Source of the DNA: Amphritea sp. 1_MG-2023
Lineage (GTDB): Bacteria; Pseudomonadota; Gammaproteobacteria; Pseudomonadales; Balneatricaceae
Assembly: GCF_030547545.1 (NCBI RefSeq)
Contig: NZ_JAUOQE010000029.1
Coordinates: 1 to 60,270, forward strand
Length of the DNA: 60,270 nt
Reading direction: 5' to 3'
Each line of letters starts with the position of its first letter. Positions within the stretch are counted from its first letter, which is position 1. The notes under the pieces were generated by a model. That model was not told the DNA's origin, did no database searches, and saw only the letters and a list, made by a program, of their open reading frames with translations. Both the position numbers and the translations under genes were made by a program. This document shows, piece after piece, positions 17,375-26,913 of the stretch.

Positions 17375-18112
17375 CTATGAGGTCAATGATGTCAGTCGCG
17401 GAGGCCAGTCTAAATGCCCCCCTTGAAGGTCTAACCACGCCTTAGCGCCGCGGTAGTCTGGATAAAATTTCGCCACGCAGTCCCAAAAGGCCGCTGAATG
17501 ATTCATATGCTGCAAATGACTCAGTTCGTGCACAATCACGTAATCGATAATATGCACCGGCGCCATGATCAATAACCAATTAAAACTCACCACCCCGCGA
17601 CTATTACAACAACCCCACTTCCGTCGATAGCTACGCACTCGCACTTGCGAGGGTGTCAAACGCATATGTACGCCCCAAAAACGAACGCGAGTCTGAAAAT
17701 AATGCTGCGCCTGCTCTCGATACCACAGCAATAATTGTTCACTAATCGCCTTCTCACGTGCCTTTCTAATGCGTCGAGAAAGAATCAATTTAATCCGCTC
17801 GGGCGAGACAGTGACACAGGTATCCGGCTGATTCACCTCGACCTCTAGCAGGCGACGCTCACCTAACCAAAGTAACTCACTACCCTGATCGAGCGGCGAC
17901 GAGATAGGCGCTTGCGGCCGTCGCAGGCGCAAGGCTTGCTGTCGAGCAATAATCCAATCCGCCTTAGCCGCGACTAACCGGTTAATCTCAGATTGCAACA
18001 CGCGCGTCGGTGCCAGCACTCGAACACTATCAGGCCGCACCTGAATTTCGATGCTGCGACGGCGAGCGCTGCGACGCAGCGTATACTCAGGCAGTTTAGA
18101 CGCGAGTGTCAT
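17375..18112 (-). CDS. YgjP-type M48-like metallopeptidase (DUF45)
   Basis: A 245-residue protein with the zinc motif HELSH (VIVHELSHLQHMNHSAAFW) near the C-terminus and upstream RKWGCCNSRGVVSFNWLL, both typical of the YgjP/DUF45 group related to SprT. N-terminal RRSARRRSIEIQV also fits. It is a soluble putative zinc protease or metal-dependent hydrolase; the cellular substrate is unknown. It stands alone on the minus strand, about 90 bases after the TgpA gene's 3' end. Confidence 0.85.
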   Translation of the reverse strand: MTLASKLPEYTLRRSARRRSIEIQVRPDSVRVLAPTRVLQSEINRLVAAKADWIIARQQALRLRRPQAPISSPLDQGSELLWLGERRLLEVEVNQPDTCVTVSPERIKLILSRRIRKAREKAISEQLLLWYREQAQHYFQTRVRFWGVHMRLTPSQVRVRSYRRKWGCCNSRGVVSFNWLLIMAPVHIIDYVIVHELSHLQHMNHSAAFWDCVAKFYPDYRGAKAWLDLQGGHLDWPPRLTSLTS

Positions 18113-18200
18113 TCGCTATACTCATTCAACATTATCAAATCGACTCATACCCATGTGTTAAGAAAAAATGTTGTGCCACCGGCACTGATGCGTGCAATAA

Positions 18201-20255
18201 TCATGTTCCATCAGTCACACCCTGAGCCCCCGCCTCCACGGGATGCAGCTTAGGTAGGCGCTCACAACAACGATCGATACTCGCCTTAAACTGCCGTCGC
18301 AGTTCGGGGTCTGCATCCTGCGCATAGCAAATTTGTTCATAGCAGCGAGATAGGATCTCAAACTCACTCGCTAAGGCCGGCAACGCCGGTGTCAATCGCG
18401 CGAAGAATGATCTCATCGCTTCACCTTGTCGACGCTGTAAGTTAGCCGTGATCAATCGCTTATCGAGCTGTTCCAGCGCTTCAAGCAACTTATCTTTGCG
18501 CGCCCCGCGATGACGTAACAAACTAAAAGCCACCCATGATAAGACCAGCGCACCGGGAAACATGATCAACAAGAGTATTTTCAGCACGCTAATGTCGCCC
18601 AGCAGTTGTTGCAAAAAACCCGACTGACGTTCATGAAAATTCAGCACCCATCGATGCCAATCATAGTTTATGGCTTCATATCTCAGCCTAATCTGCTTCA
18701 ACAAGCTATCACTAAGAAAGCCATTACGCATCAGCATCGCATCCGCTAAAAACGTCGGTTCAGTGCTGAATAACTGAGCCGCTGACTGTGCCAATCGTGA
18801 TGGCGCCACCACCGCAGTAGGATCGAGACGGTGCCAACTTGCATCACTCTTATCCCAATATTCCAACCATGCATGCGCCTCATATTGACGCACGGTCAGT
18901 GCACCATCCAGCGGATTCAACTCACCACCGAGATAACCGCCAACCACCCGCGCGGGTATCCCTGCCGCCCGTAATAACATCACCCCTGCGCTAGCAAAGT
19001 GACCACAAAAGCCTCGCTGAGTCTGAAACAGAAACTGATCAATCGCATCCGTCTGGCCTAACAACGGAGGTTCGAGAGTGTAACGAAAATCCGTGGCAAA
19101 AAAACGCAGCATTTGTGCGCTCACATCTTTTGCCTCTGAATACTGTGCTGCCCAGGTTAACGCCAGTTCACGCGACTGCGCATTACCTTGCGCGGGTAAT
19201 TGCAGATAACGGGCAACATCCTTCGCTGAAAGCGTCTCCGGTATTGGCCCGACGCGAGACATCAACCGATACTGCTGACGCTGCATTAATCGCTGACCCG
19301 CCTGTAAGGTCAAATCATCTAGTTGACGAAATTTACCCGGATAATTCACTGGGACATCAAGCCCATAACGCCAGCGTTGACCACTGGCCTCCATGGTTAG
19401 CAGATAGGAAAATGACTCAACATTCGTGGACGGCCCCTCAACGCCTTGATATTGCGGCATAAGCGAACGCTGCCTATCGGCCTCGCGAGGACGATCGGAA
19501 CGACGCCAGCGTCGACCATCAAATTGATCATACGTTAGGCCGCGCCAATAGCGCAGTTTCTCGGCTGGCAGTGGCTCATCAAAACGAACCCTGAAAGCGA
19601 TATCAGCAGAACGGGTTAATTGACTCACATCCCCCGGCGACATCGAATCCGATAGTCCGGTGAAACTCTGCCCAGCATTCATATCAACCTGCCAAAGCGG
19701 GCCTATTCGGGGGAAAATTAAAAACAGGATCAGCATCATCGGCAAAGCCTGTAGATACAAGACCGCCGATCGCTTCAAGGGCCGCCAAATATCATTATTT
19801 TGCTGACTACGAAACACCGTATTCAGACTGGCCGTGACAACAATGAGAGAGCCAACAGCGTATAACGCCATCGGAATCGATTGATCAAACAGAAAGCTAC
19901 ACACGATGAGCAAAAAGGCCGCATAAATCACCACCAACGCGTCTCGTCGCCGATACATCTCTGTTAGCTTTAACAAAAAAGCACTGATCAATAACCCAAC
20001 CGTCACCACCATCATCGTGTTTTGACGCAGTTCAGCGATCAAGCCTATCAACACTAACAACATCAAAGCGAGGCGCACACTCCAATGCGGAAAACTCCAA
20101 CGACCACTATGCACCATCAAGCGCCAGCCAATCGTCAGTAAAGCGAGTAGGAATAACCAACTGGGCACCACCGTGATATACGGAGCCATCACCATTAAAA
20201 TGCTCACCAGCAACCAGATCATGCTGCTGCGGGTTAACTGAAATAGCGGCATCAT
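18201..20255 (-). CDS. tgpA: TgpA-like transglutaminase (DUF3488)
   Basis: A 684-residue inner-membrane protein: five to six TM helices in the first 185 residues, a periplasmic transglutaminase domain with a Cys-His-Asp triad (Cys417 in RGFCGHFASAG, His461 in YEAHAWLEYW, Asp478 in HRLDPT), another TM near 557-580 and a cytoplasmic C-terminal DUF4129-like tail. It matches TgpA, a periplasmic transglutaminase required for growth in P. aeruginosa. It overlaps the DUF58 gene by four bases in a MoxR-DUF58-TgpA operon, the usual order. Confidence 0.9.
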   Translation of the reverse strand: MMPLFQLTRSSMIWLLVSILMVMAPYITVVPSWLFLLALLTIGWRLMVHSGRWSFPHWSVRLALMLLVLIGLIAELRQNTMMVVTVGLLISAFLLKLTEMYRRRDALVVIYAAFLLIVCSFLFDQSIPMALYAVGSLIVVTASLNTVFRSQQNNDIWRPLKRSAVLYLQALPMMLILFLIFPRIGPLWQVDMNAGQSFTGLSDSMSPGDVSQLTRSADIAFRVRFDEPLPAEKLRYWRGLTYDQFDGRRWRRSDRPREADRQRSLMPQYQGVEGPSTNVESFSYLLTMEASGQRWRYGLDVPVNYPGKFRQLDDLTLQAGQRLMQRQQYRLMSRVGPIPETLSAKDVARYLQLPAQGNAQSRELALTWAAQYSEAKDVSAQMLRFFATDFRYTLEPPLLGQTDAIDQFLFQTQRGFCGHFASAGVMLLRAAGIPARVVGGYLGGELNPLDGALTVRQYEAHAWLEYWDKSDASWHRLDPTAVVAPSRLAQSAAQLFSTEPTFLADAMLMRNGFLSDSLLKQIRLRYEAINYDWHRWVLNFHERQSGFLQQLLGDISVLKILLLIMFPGALVLSWVAFSLLRHRGARKDKLLEALEQLDKRLITANLQRRQGEAMRSFFARLTPALPALASEFEILSRCYEQICYAQDADPELRRQFKASIDRCCERLPKLHPVEAGAQGVTDGT

Positions 20256-21364
20256 AAACCACTCTCCTGCGCCGAACGTTGCCTCTGGATATGCGATAGG
20301 GTCGATGGGTTTGCCTTATCTTCCACTTCAGACGCGCCGCTGGTATCGACTTCATCGACAGGTAAACCGGTTGCATCACTCGCCCCCGCCTGTAAACCAA
20401 AGCAAGCCAACGCTTCGAGCACCCGCAATCGATGAGCTTCCCCCTGAGCCGGAGATATAGTGCAACCCGGCAGCATTAAGCCGTAATCATCGCCGCGTGC
20501 ATGAAGCTGAAGCACCCACCAGGTCAGCCGAGAGAGTCGCGCTTCGGTGTCTAATTCAGGCCATAATGCCCAACTCAACCAACGTCGCTCGTCGTTTAGC
20601 TCAACATAGTGTTTAACATGCATACCCTGCCCTCGCGCAAATTGCTTCCACGCAACCCGCCTCAACGGCATCCCCGGTTGATACGGTTCTAACCCAGCAA
20701 ACTCCTCACCTCCGAGGCGTTCGCTCTGCTGCCCAGGGAATGGATTAGTACTATCGATGGCGCGCAAATCGGTCAGCTGACCACCCGCCACAGGGCGAGG
20801 GTAGATCAGCGCGTTAAGATCGGTTTGAACCCAGGTCCAGGCGCGAAATAAGCCCAGCGGATAGTAACTTTCAATCAACAGCGCGTTCGGTTGGAATACA
20901 CCTCGACGATCAGGTGTTTGATATAATGTTAAGTTACGCTGTCGATCATCTAACAGATCAACAGCGCAACCTGAGTGTTGATGCAGCCGTAACTGAATAC
21001 TTTCATATTGACGCTGTCCTTGTGCCGTTAGCAACAGATCAAACGCCGCCTGCTCGCCCAGAAAGCAGCCGTGTCCGCGCACAAATTGAATCGTAAGGCC
21101 GGATAAATTGGCGTAGGTATGCAGTATCGTGACGATGAATAAGCTGGCGAGCAAAAAAGTCACGGCAAACATCAAATTGTTCTGAAAATTAATGCCTAAC
21201 ACCAGCATAATCAGCAGCAGCAGTAAAAACACAAAACCACTACGCGACGGCACAATATAGATACGTCGCTGACTCAGAGTGAGTTTTTTTAACCGCGGGC
21301 TGCGGCGTAAGCTCCAATTAAATACGGCGCGTCCTAATCGCTGTCGTATCGATCCCATCATCAT
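20252..21364 (-). CDS. DUF58-domain protein
   Basis: A 370-residue protein with two adjacent N-terminal TM segments (GFVFLLLLLIMLVLGINFQN and FAVTFLLASLFIVTILH) and the DUF58 core: FPGQQSERLGGEEFAGLEPYQPGMPLRRVAWKQFARG. DUF58 proteins accompany MoxR ATPases and TgpA and are thought to form an envelope-associated chaperone or quality system. The C-terminus, about 40 residues rich in Ser/Asp/Glu, looks disordered. ATG triplets at the start make the exact first codon uncertain by two residues. Confidence 0.87.
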   Translation of the reverse strand: MMMGSIRQRLGRAVFNWSLRRSPRLKKLTLSQRRIYIVPSRSGFVFLLLLLIMLVLGINFQNNLMFAVTFLLASLFIVTILHTYANLSGLTIQFVRGHGCFLGEQAAFDLLLTAQGQRQYESIQLRLHQHSGCAVDLLDDRQRNLTLYQTPDRRGVFQPNALLIESYYPLGLFRAWTWVQTDLNALIYPRPVAGGQLTDLRAIDSTNPFPGQQSERLGGEEFAGLEPYQPGMPLRRVAWKQFARGQGMHVKHYVELNDERRWLSWALWPELDTEARLSRLTWWVLQLHARGDDYGLMLPGCTISPAQGEAHRLRVLEALACFGLQAGASDATGLPVDEVDTSGASEVEDKANPSTLSHIQRQRSAQESGL

Positions 21365-21436
21365 CCAGCCCTCAGGTTAATCACCGCCGCAAATCTTCAA
21401 TCCTTAACCTTCAATCTTTAACTTTTAACGACTGAA

Positions 21437-22354
21437 TCATGCCACCACATCGACACGGCTCAATAACTGTTGAATCAACGCATTAGCCGCCAATCCCATA
21501 TCATCAGCCGCTCGTAGGCGATGACCAGCCACGGGACCTAACAGCTGCTGTAAATCCTCTGGAATGACATAATCGCGCCCTTGAATGAAGGCCCAACTAC
21601 GACAAGCTTTAAGCAGCGCCAATGCCCCACGCGGCGAGATACCCACACTAAAATCAGCCGACTGACGACTATAAGCCACCAGCCGTTGAAGGTAATCAAT
21701 AATACTATCCGAAACCTTCACTGCTGCACAGGCCGCCGATATCGCTTGTAATTGAGCCGGAGAGATCACTCTCGACATCGTCTCTAAGCGTTGTCGCGTA
21801 TCGCCTCCTTGCAACAATTCACGCTCGGCCCTGGCATCAGGATAACCGAGCTCTAGGCGCATCAGAAATCGATCCAACTGAGACTCGGGCAGCGGAAAAG
21901 TCCCCTGCTGAGTCACCGGATTTTGTGTCGCTATCACAAAAAAAGGCTCAGGCAGTTGATGTGTTTGTCCATCGATACTCACCCGCCCCTCTTCCATCGC
22001 TTCTAACAGGGCCGACTGGGTTTTAGGCGTGGTACGGTTGACCTCATCGGCTAATAATAACTGAGTGAAGACCGGCCCCGGATGGAATTTAAATTGATGG
22101 CTCGCGGCATCAAAGATGGTGACGCCCAAGATATCCGCCGGTAACATATCACTGGTAAACTGCAATCTCTGATATTCCAACCCCAAGACTTTTGCTAACC
22201 CGTGTGCGAGGGTTGTTTTCCCCATCCCCGGCAAATCTTCTATCAATAAATGCCCCTGACTAAAAATACAGGTCAGCGCCAATTGTATCGCCTCCTGCTT
22301 GCCATAAAGCACGTCGGATACCTCTTTTATGGCGGCTTCAATCTGATGTCGCAT
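21437..22354 (-). CDS. MoxR-family AAA+ ATPase
   Basis: A 305-residue AAA+ ATPase with Walker A (LPGMGKTTLA), Walker B (LLADEVNRTTPKTQSALLEAMEE), sensor 1 (FFVIATQNPV) and the MoxR insertions; the end has SPRGALALLKACRSWAF. MoxR ATPases act as chaperones that activate partner proteins, here probably the DUF58 and TgpA products encoded immediately downstream on the same strand. Confidence 0.92.
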   Translation of the reverse strand: MRHQIEAAIKEVSDVLYGKQEAIQLALTCIFSQGHLLIEDLPGMGKTTLAHGLAKVLGLEYQRLQFTSDMLPADILGVTIFDAASHQFKFHPGPVFTQLLLADEVNRTTPKTQSALLEAMEEGRVSIDGQTHQLPEPFFVIATQNPVTQQGTFPLPESQLDRFLMRLELGYPDARAERELLQGGDTRQRLETMSRVISPAQLQAISAACAAVKVSDSIIDYLQRLVAYSRQSADFSVGISPRGALALLKACRSWAFIQGRDYVIPEDLQQLLGPVAGHRLRAADDMGLAANALIQQLLSRVDVVA

Positions 22355-22581
22355 CGGGATTCCTTATAGTAAAGCGAGTAAAACGGTCGGAGTTAGATAA
22401 ACCAGCATCGACTAGCGACTTAAACCATAACATTAAAAGCATAAAGTCGGGGATTCTCTTGACTAAAGGTTGTCTGCGGACAATGAATCGAAGCATATGG
22501 TTCATCGCTCGAAACGCTGTATTACAGACGCTAAACGTCATACATTCAAGCCTATCAGCTAAATCAGACATGCCAAGCAAC

Positions 22582-22604
22582 AAAAAAGGCGCTAAGCGCC
22601 TTTG
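22582..22604 (-). terminator. rho-independent terminator for slyD
   Basis: On the minus strand AAAGGCGC and GCGCCTTT pair around TTA and are followed by TTTG. It lies about 100 bases past the slyD stop. Confidence 0.75.
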
Positions 22605-22623
22605 AAAGAGTTCGAACCTGTTA

Positions 22624-22669
22624 TTACATCAAAGCAACGGTTACATCATAGCAATGATTACATCAAAGC
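22624..22669. repeat. 17-bp tandem repeat downstream of slyD
   Basis: TTACATCAAAGCAACGG, TTACATCATAGCAATGA and a partial third unit TTACATCAAAGC stand head to tail in the 3' non-coding region of slyD. The 349-bp gap between slyD and moxR (22355-22703) holds only this repeat, the terminator and the moxR upstream region. Confidence 0.85.
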
Positions 22670-22703
22670 TAGGTTAACCGTTTGCTTTGCAACTGAAGGC
22701 TCA

Positions 22704-23186
22704 TCAGTGATGATGACCGCCTTCACCATGCGCATGACCATGCTCCATCTCTTCTGCAGTGGCATCTCGCACTTCTACGACTTCTACATCAAACTTCAAG
22801 GTTTGATCGGCCAGAGGGTGGTTACCATCAACGATAACATTTTCTTCGGTCACGGCGGTGACAACAACCGGTTGCTGACCCCAAGACGTCTGTGCCATAA
22901 AACGCATACCCACTTCAATGCTATCAACGCCTTCAAACGCAGCACGCTCAACTTCTTGAATTAGTTCGGGATTAATCGTGCCATAGCCCTCTTCAGGTGG
23001 CACTTCGACATTCACTTTGTCGCCCGCTTGTTTGCCATTCAGCGCTTTTTCCAAACCTGGAACAATGTTGCCAGTACCGTGAAGATAAGCCAAAGGCTCT
23101 GCATCAACAGATGAGTCCATGACCTCATCATCTAGGTTAGATAGGGTGTAGTGAATCAGGACAATCTTGTTGTCAGCAATCTGCAT
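22704..23186 (-). CDS. slyD: FKBP-type prolyl isomerase SlyD
   Basis: A 160-residue FKBP-type peptidyl-prolyl isomerase with the split FKBP domain (MQIADNKIVLIHYTL, then GTGNIVPGLEKALNGKQAG and PPEEGYG), an inserted-flap chaperone domain and a His-rich C-terminal tail (HGHAHGEGGHHH) that binds nickel in SlyD proteins. It acts in the cytosol in folding and metal delivery. It is transcribed alone, with a terminator downstream. Confidence 0.95.
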   Translation of the reverse strand: MQIADNKIVLIHYTLSNLDDEVMDSSVDAEPLAYLHGTGNIVPGLEKALNGKQAGDKVNVEVPPEEGYGTINPELIQEVERAAFEGVDSIEVGMRFMAQTSWGQQPVVVTAVTEENVIVDGNHPLADQTLKFDVEVVEVRDATAEEMEHGHAHGEGGHHH

Positions 23187-23349
23187 CGTTCAGACCTCAG
23201 TAGGTTTAGACATGAACAGCGCTGCTGACAGAGGCCTGGATTAGTATGTGTTTTTTTAATTTGGGGGTGAGTACTTCGATATCAACCCCTAAGGCTAAAT
23301 TTCCTCAGTAAAGCGCTTATGTAAAATACTTATGTAAAGCTCACGGCCG

Positions 23350-24381
23350 TTAGCGCGAAGCAAACAGTTCCTCAATTAATCTCGCCGCGCCAACAGCCCG
23401 ACAACCATGACGATTCTGACCACTCCACAACGGTGAAAAATCACCTAATCCCTGCTTTTCTGCCGCCTGACGTAAAGGGGCCATCGCCGTCCCCGCGAAT
23501 GGAAATGCGGGCGCCTTATCCGTCATCGGTCCCAGTTCTCGCATGACGCGATTAACAATGCCACGGGCTGGGCCACCGGAGAAAATATTGGTCAACGCCG
23601 TTGACGCATGCACATCGAGTAACGCGCGACGATGAATATCGCTGATACGAGATTCATCACATAACATAAACACCGTGCCTAGCTGAACACCGGCCGCGCC
23701 CATCGACAACGCAGTTCGAATACCGGCATGATCGGCAATACCCCCCGCAGCAATCACCGGTAACTGCGTGGCGGCTAGCGTTTGCGTCACTAATGCTGAC
23801 GTGTTCATCTGTGTCGACAGATCTCGATCAAGGAAAAACCCACGATGACCTCCCGCTTCCACTCCCTGAGCAATAATCCCATCAACCCCTTGCGCCTCCA
23901 ACCATACAGCCTCAGCCACCGTGGTAGCGCTGGAGAAAATCTGACAGCCGGCGCGTCGCACTCGTGCTAATAACTCTGTATTCGGCAAACCGAAATGAAA
24001 GCTCACCACCGCGGGCTTAAACTCGTCGATCACATCGGCCATAGCATGATTAAACGGGCTGCGAGACGCTGACGCAGAGATTTTATCGGGATCGAGATCA
24101 AATGCCTGATAGTAGGGCCGTAAGACTTGACGCCAGTGCTGCTCTCGCGCCTGATCAGGGTGAGAGGTATGGGCAAAAAAATTAACATTGAACGGTTTAT
24201 CCGTGGCCGCCCGAATAACACTCAACTCGGCCCGCAGCTGTTGCGGCGTCAACATCGCGCTAGGTAATGATCCCAGCCCACCCGCCTGACTGACGGCAAT
24301 CGTCAACGCAGCGTCCTGAGCACCGGCCATCGGTGCCTGAATAAGAGGTAATTCGATACCCAACTGTTGTTCTAAACGCAT
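23350..24381 (-). CDS. nitronate monooxygenase
   Basis: A 343-residue FMN-dependent TIM-barrel enzyme of the nitronate monooxygenase (2-nitropropane dioxygenase) family: IQAPMAGAQD at the start, GVEAGGHRGFF with the family's catalytic His, VIAAGGIADHAGI and GAAGVQLGT for phosphate binding. It oxidises alkyl nitronates to carbonyls and nitrite. ATG 24381 is chosen over GTG 24384 because GAAGGA is six bases ahead. It is 10 bases downstream of the LysE-type exporter gene, so the two may be cotranscribed. Confidence 0.88.
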   Translation of the reverse strand: MRLEQQLGIELPLIQAPMAGAQDAALTIAVSQAGGLGSLPSAMLTPQQLRAELSVIRAATDKPFNVNFFAHTSHPDQAREQHWRQVLRPYYQAFDLDPDKISASASRSPFNHAMADVIDEFKPAVVSFHFGLPNTELLARVRRAGCQIFSSATTVAEAVWLEAQGVDGIIAQGVEAGGHRGFFLDRDLSTQMNTSALVTQTLAATQLPVIAAGGIADHAGIRTALSMGAAGVQLGTVFMLCDESRISDIHRRALLDVHASTALTNIFSGGPARGIVNRVMRELGPMTDKAPAFPFAGTAMAPLRQAAEKQGLGDFSPLWSGQNRHGCRAVGAARLIEELFASR

Positions 24382-24391
24382 CACTGATCCT

Positions 24392-25051
24392 TCACTGATC
24401 TTTCATTAATGCTAATCGCACCCCTAGATAGATCAACACAGAACCACTCACCGTATTAAAACTATGACTGACGATCTTATTTTGTAGCCAACTCCGCGCA
24501 CTGTTCACCGCCAAGGCCAAACCACATTGCCACAGCATCGCAATCACAAAATGAATCGCCGCCAAAAACAGCGATTGTGTCAATGCCGAGTCTTCAGGGT
24601 CGATAAACTGTGGTAAAAAAGCCATATAGAACAGTGCTGTTTTCGGATTCAATGCATTTGACAGAAATCCCTCTCGCAAGGAGCGCCACAGCTGAAAAGG
24701 CCGCGCACGGCCTTCCGGCAGACTAAACAGACCGGCACCGTTAAAAACACCCCGCAGACTGCTAATACCTAACCAGATCAAATAACATGCGCCGACCAAT
24801 TTGAGCACGTGAAATGCATTCGCCGATTGTAGCAAAATCACCGAGATTCCCAGCGCCGAGACAGTCGCATGGAGAAACAGCCCGAAGCAGATACCGGCAC
24901 TGGTCGCGAAGCCATCTTGCCACCCCCCTCGAGCACTGTTACGAATGGTCACCATGGTATCGACACCTGGTGCCACCGTTAATAAAGTAATCGCTATTAA
25001 AAACGTTAAAAACAGTTGACTCTCAATCATCAGTGAAACACTCCATGACAT
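24392..25051 (-). CDS. LysE/RhtB-family exporter
   Basis: A six-helix inner-membrane exporter with the family start FLIAITLLTVAPGVDTMVTIRN and ARGGWQDGFATSAGI. LysE/RhtB proteins export amino acids or related small molecules. Start 25051 has AGGA five bases ahead; ATG 25030 (MIESQLFL) with GGAG farther upstream gives the more usual 212-residue length and is also possible. Its substrate cannot be told from sequence. It precedes nitronate monooxygenase on the same strand. Confidence 0.85.
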   Translation of the reverse strand: MSWSVSLMIESQLFLTFLIAITLLTVAPGVDTMVTIRNSARGGWQDGFATSAGICFGLFLHATVSALGISVILLQSANAFHVLKLVGACYLIWLGISSLRGVFNGAGLFSLPEGRARPFQLWRSLREGFLSNALNPKTALFYMAFLPQFIDPEDSALTQSLFLAAIHFVIAMLWQCGLALAVNSARSWLQNKIVSHSFNTVSGSVLIYLGVRLALMKDQ

Positions 25052-25175
25052 CTTTATCCTGATTACTCTAGGGTGACTACATCGCTGCCGCGTTGGCAAA
25101 CGCGTTAAAATTCATCACTCCGATCATACTCAGCTTTAATCAACCTGCGCATTATCTCAACAAATACCGCAGCGT

Positions 25176-26069
25176 TTACTCAACTCGTCGTTGTAGCAGA
25201 TAGTAGCGCCCTGCCACAATCAAGAAAATCCCACCCAATACCAATAGCGCCGCTATCAGTAAGCGCAAGGTGATCATATCGTTAGCAAAAATAACGCCCC
25301 CCAGCGCCGCAATCACTGGCACCAGTAATTGTAAGGCCGCTGCCTGTACCGCCGATAGCCCTCGTAAAGCACGATACCAAACGGCATAACCGATGCCAGA
25401 AGCAATACCACCCGACACCATCGCTAACAACACGCCATCGACTGTCAGGGAGATATCATCTAATAATAACAGGATTATCAGTGTGACGATGATCAACGGT
25501 AGCGTTTTAAAGAAGTTGTGAAAGGTGTCAGACAGCGGATTTACCGAGCCGCGGCCGACTAAGGTATAGATGCCCCAGGCAATCCCCGCCAGCGTCATGA
25601 TAATGAAACCCCACAATGATGGCGTATTGAGCACCGGCAACATCAGATAAACGAAGCCACAAAACGCCAACACTAACCCAAACCACTCCACACCCAATAA
25701 GCGGGTACCCCGCAGTAAACTCACCAACACCATGGTGATTTGCACCGCGCCGAACAGAATCAGTGCGCCGGTGCCGGTATCCAAACTGATATAAGCATAG
25801 GAAAAGCCCAGCGCGTAGATAAATAACATCAGCGCCGCAGGCCAGCTGCCTCGACTGCGCTGACGATCGGACTGGGCTCGCCGTCCCTGCGTCAGATACC
25901 ACAGTATTAACAGCACGATAATACCTGAGAGCAAACGAATCAGGGTAAAACTCCCCGCATCCAATCCCTCATCAACGAGGGCCAAACGACACAAAACCGA
26001 ATTACCCGCAAAGGCAATCAGCGCAAAGGCGGTATATAAGATCGTCGATAAGTGTGATGGCATACTCAT
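25176..26069 (-). CDS. EamA/DMT-family transporter
   Basis: A 297-residue protein with ten predicted TM helices in two EamA repeats (GNSVLCRLALVDEGLDAGSFTLIR and GIASGIGYAVWYRALRGLSAVQAA). DMT family members export metabolites. Its start overlaps the FetB-like permease stop by four bases (ATGA), so the two are translated as a unit. Confidence 0.85.
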   Translation of the reverse strand: MSMPSHLSTILYTAFALIAFAGNSVLCRLALVDEGLDAGSFTLIRLLSGIIVLLILWYLTQGRRAQSDRQRSRGSWPAALMLFIYALGFSYAYISLDTGTGALILFGAVQITMVLVSLLRGTRLLGVEWFGLVLAFCGFVYLMLPVLNTPSLWGFIIMTLAGIAWGIYTLVGRGSVNPLSDTFHNFFKTLPLIIVTLIILLLLDDISLTVDGVLLAMVSGGIASGIGYAVWYRALRGLSAVQAAALQLLVPVIAALGGVIFANDMITLRLLIAALLVLGGIFLIVAGRYYLLQRRVE

Positions 26070-26809
26070 TCGTTATTCCTCGACTGAGAATTGTCAGCCT
26101 GAGTCGTCAGTGTTGTATTATGATGAGCGCGGCCTAGTAACCAAAGCATCAGTGCCGCCCCGCAACCGCCACTGCCTAGCACCATGGTCATAATCATAAT
26201 CTGATAGCGCACCGCGATGAGAGGCGAGACACCAGATAAAATCTGTCCGGTCATCATCCCCGGCAGCGACACTAAACCGACCGCCAGTAGACTATTAATC
26301 TGCGGAATCATCGCCGCTTGAAATGCCGTGAGACGCGCTTTAGCTTCGGGCTTCGCCTGTTTGAGTTCGGCATCATAACGTTCGGCCGCCAAACTAATGG
26401 CATTCATGGTGTTGGCAAAATACATACCTGCCAGAGGAATCACCACCCTCGGCTCATACCAAGTTTCAACACCGATCACTAGCACCAGCGAAATAAACAA
26501 GTGCAAGCCGGCCGAACCCGCCAAAGCGATCAACGCGGGCTTAAAGTAGTGACGCTGATGCGCTACCGGTCGCAACGCAATCCAACTGGCAATACAGACC
26601 ATCAGCGTTAAAACCCCGAGCGTAATCCAAGCAGAGGGGTTTTCAAACAACGCCACCAGCACATACCCCACCGCAACCAACTGCAATGTCATTCGCGCCG
26701 CCGACACTAACACATCTACCGCACTACCCGACCAACGCGCATAAACCACGGCGATCAATATTACTGGGATAGCACACCAGGCCAACGACCCCCATGAAAT
26801 CACCTGCAT
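26066..26809 (-). CDS. fetB: FetB-like ABC permease without adjacent FetA
   Basis: A 247-residue membrane protein of the FetB/YbbM (UPF0014) group: ARMTLQLVAVGYVLVALF near the start, PLAGMYFANTMNAISLAAERY in the middle and SLPGMMTGQILSGVSPLIAVRYQI late. In E. coli FetAB exports iron under peroxide stress. The ATPase partner FetA is not adjacent here: the neighbours are an EamA transporter and a full-size ABC exporter. Either the ATPase is encoded elsewhere or the permease uses another. Confidence 0.82.
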   Translation of the reverse strand: MQVISWGSLAWCAIPVILIAVVYARWSGSAVDVLVSAARMTLQLVAVGYVLVALFENPSAWITLGVLTLMVCIASWIALRPVAHQRHYFKPALIALAGSAGLHLFISLVLVIGVETWYEPRVVIPLAGMYFANTMNAISLAAERYDAELKQAKPEAKARLTAFQAAMIPQINSLLAVGLVSLPGMMTGQILSGVSPLIAVRYQIMIMTMVLGSGGCGAALMLWLLGRAHHNTTLTTQADNSQSRNNE

Positions 26810-26913
26810 CTAGGCTCTCCCGTTTATATCCTGACTCCAATTAGCTGCTTTAACACCATCAGCCGTTCAATTGTCCCTTGTAAGCCAACGACGCCTCGTC
26901 TAATGATCTATCG

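Noticed and set aside
22602-22620. GAGTTCGAACCTG considered as part of a tRNA T-arm
   Set aside because: No acceptor or anticodon stems can be built around it.
22602-22964. 120-codon plus-strand frame over the slyD 3' half
   Set aside because: Antisense to slyD, a well-supported gene, and runs through a tandem repeat.
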